Below the pieces are notes generated by a model. That model was given only the letters and a program-made list of their open reading frames with translations, had not been told where the DNA came from and made no database searches. Position numbers and translations under genes: made by a program. From the NCBI GenBank assembly GCA_028098005.1, contig JAOHFM010000031.1, forward strand, positions 1 through 17,850: DNA of 17,850 bases, given 5' to 3'. This document shows positions 14,396 through 17,850 of this stretch, piece after piece (the stretch's first letter is position 1; each line of letters starts with the position of its first letter). The DNA comes from Psychrosphaera sp. GTDB lineage: Bacteria > Pseudomonadota > Gammaproteobacteria > Enterobacterales > Alteromonadaceae.

Positions 14396-16096
14396 ATGGA
14401 CAAGGCAATTTATAAAAATGTAACAGAAAACTTTTCGGTAAGCCCTCAAATTTCAGTTGACGACGTAGAAAAAATTAGTGCATTAGGCTTTAAATCAATA
14501 ATGTGTAACCGTCCTGATGGTGAAAGCGTAGAGCAGGTTACCTTTGATGAAGTAAAACAACGAGCCACGGCTTTAGGGATGACTTGTGTTCATGTGCCTG
14601 TGCCAAGTGCTAAAGTGACTGAACAAGAAGTTGTTAATTTTAAAGCAGAACTTGAGGCTTTACCAAAGCCAACTCTAGCTTATTGTCGAACAGGTACACG
14701 GTCTATTACTTTATGGTCAATGGGCTCATACCCAAAATATTCATATGATGAAATTTTGAAACTCGGCCAGAACGCTGGTTATGACTTAGCCGGAGTGGTC
14801 AGACGCCTACAAAATAATGGTGAAACTAATGTGAATAGCTACGACGCGGCTTATTCTATTGCAATCGTTGGTGGTGGTGCTGGTGGAATTGCGGTAGCTG
14901 CGAGTATCAAGGCAAGGAGCCCGGAAGCGGATATTGTAATTATTGATCCGAGCGATATTCATTACTATCAACCAGGTTGGACATTAGTAGGCCGGGGCGT
15001 GTTTACGCCACAAGAGACGGTTCGAACCATGGCATCTATTATTCCCCAAGGTGTTAAATGGATTCAGTCTGCCGTTGCTGCGTTTTTGCCAGATGAAAAC
15101 TTAGTGATTATAGATGGTTGCAGAGCAATCAAGTATGAACAGTTAGTGGTTTGTCCTGGTATTAAGCTTGATTGGAACAAAATTAAAGGTCTGACAGAAA
15201 CACTAGGGAAAAATGGTGTTACCTCTAATTATCGATTTGATTTGGCTCCTTATACGTGGGAGCTGGTCCAAAACCTTAAATCAGGTAAGGCTGTATTCTC
15301 GCAACCAACTATGCCAATAAAATGTGCTGGTGCACCTCAAAAAGCCATGTATTTATCAAGCGACTACTGGTACAAAAATGACGCGTTGAGAAATATAGAG
15401 GTGGAGTTCTATAATGCTGGACCTGTGCTGTTTGGTGTAAAAGAATACGTTCCTGCATTAATGGAATATGTTGATAAATATAACGCGAGATTAAACTTTT
15501 CACAGGAGCTTGTTGAAGTAAAAGGTGAGTCGAAAACAGCAATCTTTAAAGTAACGCAAGGGGACTCAGTATTTTTAAAAGAAGTTGAGTTTGATATGTT
15601 GCATGTTGTGCCACCACAGTCGGCTCCGGACTTTATTAAATCGAGTCCACTCGTGGATAAAAGTGGCTGGATAGATGTTGATCAATCTACATTACAACAT
15701 AAAAAGTACCCTAATATTTTTGGTTTAGGTGACGCTATGAATGCGCCCAATGCTAAAACTGCAGCTGCGGCAAGAATGCAAGCGCCGGTTGTAGCGACCA
15801 ACCTGTTATATGAGCGTGGTGAAGCTAAAAGCAAAGCTATTTATAATGGTTACGGCAGTTGCCCGCTAACGGTAGAAGTTGGTAAAGTGGTGTTGGCTGA
15901 GTTTGGTTATGGAGGCAAGATATTAAATAGTTTTCCGTCTTGGGTTATCAATGACAAACGGCCATCTACACTAGCTTGGTATTTAAAAGAAAAAGTATTG
16001 CCCGCTGTTTATTGGCAAGGGATGTTGAAAGGTCGAGAATGGATGATCAAGCCGGAACATGTTTCTGTGTCAAACAACCATACTACCACTGAGTAG
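14396..16096 (+). CDS. DUF442 sulfurtransferase-like domain fused to sulfide:quinone oxidoreductase
   Basis: A 566-residue fusion. Residues 1-130 are the DUF442 domain (often labelled protein tyrosine phosphatase-like), with active loop YCRTGTRS and Cys97. The loop is Cys-X4-Arg, the length of rhodaneses, whereas phosphatases have Cys-X5-Arg, so sulfur transfer is the better guess. Residues 150-560 are an FAD-dependent sulfide:quinone oxidoreductase of the SQRDL type: GGGAGG (159-164) binds FAD, PIKCAGAPQKAMYLS holds the redox Cys310, and KTAAAARMQAPVVATNL and YGSCPL are family motifs. The second redox cysteine of human SQOR (in a GDC motif) is Ala447 here. SQR oxidises sulfide to persulfide and reduces quinone, which cytochrome bd can reoxidise. 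AGGAG precedes the ATG. It is the last operon gene, followed by a hairpin with a T-run. Related fusions are annotated in other proteobacteria. Confidence 0.93.
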   Translation: MDKAIYKNVTENFSVSPQISVDDVEKISALGFKSIMCNRPDGESVEQVTFDEVKQRATALGMTCVHVPVPSAKVTEQEVVNFKAELEALPKPTLAYCRTGTRSITLWSMGSYPKYSYDEILKLGQNAGYDLAGVVRRLQNNGETNVNSYDAAYSIAIVGGGAGGIAVAASIKARSPEADIVIIDPSDIHYYQPGWTLVGRGVFTPQETVRTMASIIPQGVKWIQSAVAAFLPDENLVIIDGCRAIKYEQLVVCPGIKLDWNKIKGLTETLGKNGVTSNYRFDLAPYTWELVQNLKSGKAVFSQPTMPIKCAGAPQKAMYLSSDYWYKNDALRNIEVEFYNAGPVLFGVKEYVPALMEYVDKYNARLNFSQELVEVKGESKTAIFKVTQGDSVFLKEVEFDMLHVVPPQSAPDFIKSSPLVDKSGWIDVDQSTLQHKKYPNIFGLGDAMNAPNAKTAAAARMQAPVVATNLLYERGEAKSKAIYNGYGSCPLTVEVGKVVLAEFGYGGKILNSFPSWVINDKRPSTLAWYLKEKVLPAVYWQGMLKGREWMIKPEHVSVSNNHTTTE

Positions 16097-16135
16097 AACG
16101 TTTATTTTAATAGGGCGATAGTGACTAAGCCTTGA

Positions 16136-16173
16136 GCCATTGTTAAGTATTGACTACAATGGCGCACTTTTTT
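16136..16173 (+). terminator. Rho-independent terminator-like hairpin of the sulfide operon
   Basis: GCCATTGT (16136-16143) pairs perfectly with ACAATGGC (16156-16163) around a 12 nt loop, followed by GCAC and six Ts (16168-16173). It lies 40 bp after the SQR stop and before the DUF3297 gene. The four-base gap between stem and T-run weakens it slightly. Confidence 0.6.
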
Positions 16174-16174
16174 C

Positions 16175-16196
16175 GTCATCACTGCATTAGTGTGAC
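16175..16196 (+). other. Small hairpin in the leader of the DUF3297 gene
   Basis: GTCA-T-CACT (16175-16183) can pair with AGTGTGAC (16189-16196) with one bulged T and a GCATT loop. It ends 20 bp before the DUF3297 ATG, between the terminator and the ribosome site. It may be part of a leader or an operator, or simply chance. Confidence 0.25.
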
Positions 16197-16216
16197 CTCT
16201 AGCGGAATTTAATTTC

Positions 16217-16465
16217 ATGAACGATAAAACTGACTTACCAGAATTACCGAACCACTTATCAATTAACCCTCGTAGCCCGCATTACAACGAGGAAGTTATT
16301 GAGCACCATATTGGCATTACTTTAAATGGCAAGGAACGTAATGATGTTGAAGAATACTGCATTAGCGAAGGTTGGGTAAAAGTAGCATCTGCTAAAGCTC
16401 TTGATCGTCGTGGCCAACCTTTACTTATTAAAAAGACGGGTACAGTAGAAGCGTTTTACAAGTAA
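16217..16465 (+). CDS. DUF3297 family small protein
   Basis: An 82-residue soluble protein matching DUF3297 across its length: ELPNHLSINPRSPHYNEE near the N-terminus, then GITLNGKERNDVEEYCISE, GWVKVASAKALDRRGQPLL and a final GTVEAFYK. It has no signal peptide or membrane span. The family is widespread in proteobacteria and has no known function. GCGGAA about 10 bases before the ATG is a moderate ribosome site. It is separated from the sulfide operon by a terminator-like hairpin and is followed five bases later by the dioxygenase gene, so these two are probably cotranscribed. Confidence 0.9.
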   Translation: MNDKTDLPELPNHLSINPRSPHYNEEVIEHHIGITLNGKERNDVEEYCISEGWVKVASAKALDRRGQPLLIKKTGTVEAFYK

Positions 16466-16470
16466 TTGTA

Positions 16471-17259
16471 ATGGATAATAAATATAGCCAATGTCGAGAG
16501 GAGTATAGCGAGGTTGGCTATTTTGTTTTAAGAAATTTCTTCACACAAGCCGAAATATCTTCATTGAGAACTGTAATTTTACAATTCCATGAACGGTGGA
16601 AAGCGGATAATCATGTTTTTTACCAGGAAGAAGCGTTTAACTCTTCTCTTATTACCGGTAGCCAGTATTTAAACTCTCAAGAGAGAATCCGCTTATTTAA
16701 TTTTATTTCCTGCCCCAAGTTGATGGCGGTGATCAATACAATTATTGATAACCAGCCAGCCTTTATGAATACTCAGTTGTTTTTTAATCCGGTTAGGCCT
16801 GAGCAAAAGGACTTTTGGCATCGGGATTGTCAATACGACCATGACTTGGAAGGTCAACAAAAGGCCATACAAGAAACACAGGTCGTACACTTTAGAGTTC
16901 CGCTGTTTGATGAGCTAGGCATGGAGTTAGTGCCAGGCAGTCATGCGCGCTGGGACAATGAGTTAGAGTTGAATGTTAGAGAAGAGCTCAATGGTCATCA
17001 AAGCCATGACGATTTACCGTTAGGTAAAAAGATCCCGTTGGCCGCCGGCGACTTGTTGGTGTTTTCAGCGGATATGATCCATCGCGGTATATATGGTTTG
17101 GACAGATTAGCGCTGGATATGCTTGTGTTTGATGCGACTGCGGATTTTGTTGACTACGTAGATGATGATTGTTTACCTGAATCAAAGCTCCTTAATCAGA
17201 TCAAAAACCCGACTCTTTTCGAGAACACACTGAGATTGAAGTCTAAATCAGGGTGTTAA
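16471..17259 (+). CDS. PhyH-like Fe(II)/2-oxoglutarate-dependent dioxygenase
   Basis: A 262-residue cytosolic enzyme of the phytanoyl-CoA dioxygenase-like group. The N-terminal segment YSEVGYFVLRNFFTQAEI is typical of the family. The iron triad is His117 and Asp119 in FWHRD plus His204 in DMIHRG, and Arg212 (GLDR) is placed to bind 2-oxoglutarate. LVPGSHARW is the usual segment between them. The substrate cannot be told; relatives hydroxylate lipids, ectoine, amino acids or secondary metabolites. The ATG follows the DUF3297 stop by five bases with no strong ribosome site, suggesting translational coupling. No link to the sulfide genes is evident. Confidence 0.88.
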   Translation: MDNKYSQCREEYSEVGYFVLRNFFTQAEISSLRTVILQFHERWKADNHVFYQEEAFNSSLITGSQYLNSQERIRLFNFISCPKLMAVINTIIDNQPAFMNTQLFFNPVRPEQKDFWHRDCQYDHDLEGQQKAIQETQVVHFRVPLFDELGMELVPGSHARWDNELELNVREELNGHQSHDDLPLGKKIPLAAGDLLVFSADMIHRGIYGLDRLALDMLVFDATADFVDYVDDDCLPESKLLNQIKNPTLFENTLRLKSKSGC

Positions 17260-17426
17260 AAATACTTTTCCCGTACTAGTATTGTCAAAATGTCCTCGCA
17301 TTGAAGAAATCAAAATCTTGTATTACTGTTATCGATTATAGGAACGTAATTGATCCCGTAAGTATTATCTACCGTTTTATAATTTGTCCATGTAAATCAG
17401 CACATAAGGTAGCACCCCGAATTGTT
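17260..17426. other. Intergenic region before the final partial gene
   Basis: This 167 bp AT-rich gap holds a perfect TATAAT at 17378-17383 but no acceptable -35 box at 16-18 bp before it. No terminator hairpin with a T-run was recognised after the dioxygenase gene. AAGGT at 17406-17410 is too far from the ATG at 17427 to be a convincing ribosome site. Confidence 0.3.
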
Positions 17427-17850
17427 ATGATAAAAAAAATGAAAGACTTTATTCACAGCGGTGTTCGACCTGAACATAAAGATGAAACGAATCGTCGAAT
17501 AATGGTAGTGAATTTGTTCGCTGCCGTCGGTGTAGCCGTCACTTTATTGTTGGGTTTTAGAGCTTTGGCTGGTAACGAGCTTGTATTGGCTCTAATACTA
17601 TTTACCGCAAGTACTTTGTTTTTTATATCGCACCGCATTCAAATTAAATTTGAATCATCTATGGGACGATTTATTTCTGTCAGCATTCTAATCGCTTGTT
17701 TAATGGTTTTAGTTTTGACTTTATTGGTAACGGGCGGGGCAGACAATACCGGGCCATTATGGATTTATTTGGTGGCGCCGGTCACCATGTTTTTTGCTGG
17801 ATTTGTTAGAGGGGTATTAGCCCTTATTGCCTTTGTTATTATTTGTACTT
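17427..17850 (+). CDS. Membrane sensor protein, N-terminal part (probable signalling protein)
   Basis: An open frame of 141 codons runs from an ATG off the right edge. A short basic/polar N-terminus (MIKKMKDFIHSGV) is followed by about five hydrophobic segments, with VTGGADNTGPLWIYLVAPV near residues 100-120. That glycine-aspartate-tryptophan segment and the span layout resemble the membrane sensor part of marine gammaproteobacterial diguanylate cyclases or histidine kinases, whose catalytic domain would lie beyond the window. An alternative start is the ATG at 17439; neither has a clear ribosome site. The output domain is unseen, so GGDEF or kinase is a guess. Confidence 0.65.
   Translation, partial: MIKKMKDFIHSGVRPEHKDETNRRIMVVNLFAAVGVAVTLLLGFRALAGNELVLALILFTASTLFFISHRIQIKFESSMGRFISVSILIACLMVLVLTLLVTGGADNTGPLWIYLVAPVTMFFAGFVRGVLALIAFVIICT

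Noticed and set aside
1..17850. Mobile element, CRISPR array or tRNA-linked island
   Set aside because: No transposase or integrase gene, no long direct or terminal repeats and no regularly spaced repeats were seen; gene style is even across the window.

Overview
The window looks like chromosomal DNA from a marine gammaproteobacterium, most plausibly of the Alteromonadales. The grounds are an AT-leaning composition, an OprF/OmpA-type porin with a thrombospondin-type calcium repeat, an E. coli-like long-Q-loop cytochrome bd, and accessory families (DUF3754, DUF3297, a PhyH-like dioxygenase) common in that order. The taxonomic call is inference from gene style; no marker gene is present. No rRNA, tRNA, insertion sequence or CRISPR array was seen.

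Layout. Positions 1-1216 (minus) hold the start of a DUF3754 membrane protein that runs off the left edge. An OmpA-family porin (1431-2690, plus) follows. A hairpin at 2733-2765 separates it from a convergent minus-strand pair: a ZIP-like metal transporter (2788-3501) and, upstream of it, a sigma-54-dependent activator (3531-4892). The activator carries the Cys-X10-Cys-X6-Cys spacing of the sulfane-sulfur sensor FisR. Divergent from it is a complete cytochrome bd operon, cydA-cydB-cydX-cydD-cydC (5160-11168), preceded by a sigma-54 promoter with the correct GG/GC geometry at 5094-5109. Next is a five-gene sulfide/persulfide operon (11323-16096): 1-Cys peroxiredoxin, ETHE1/Blh-type persulfide dioxygenase, DUF3365 cytochrome c, TauE/SafE exporter, and a rhodanese-like DUF442 domain fused to a sulfide:quinone oxidoreductase. 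A terminator-like hairpin closes it. A DUF3297 gene and a PhyH-like dioxygenase gene follow, and the window ends inside a membrane protein that resembles the sensor part of a diguanylate cyclase or histidine kinase.

How the genes fit together. The central 13 kb (3531-16096) reads as one sulfide-tolerance and respiration module. SQR would oxidise sulfide and pass electrons to quinone. The dioxygenase would oxidise the resulting persulfide to sulfite, and TauE would export sulfite or a related anion. Cytochrome bd, which resists sulfide better than haem-copper oxidases, would reoxidise the quinol. CydDC would support haem/thiol homeostasis for bd assembly, and the peroxiredoxin would remove peroxides. 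The FisR-like activator, sitting head to head with a sigma-54 promoter in front of cydA, suggests that sulfane sulfur directly induces the bd oxidase. This wiring is the main point of interest. It is inferred from sequence and untested. No sigma-54 promoter was found in front of the sulfide operon itself, so its control is open: read-through from cyd, or a separate sigma-70 promoter.
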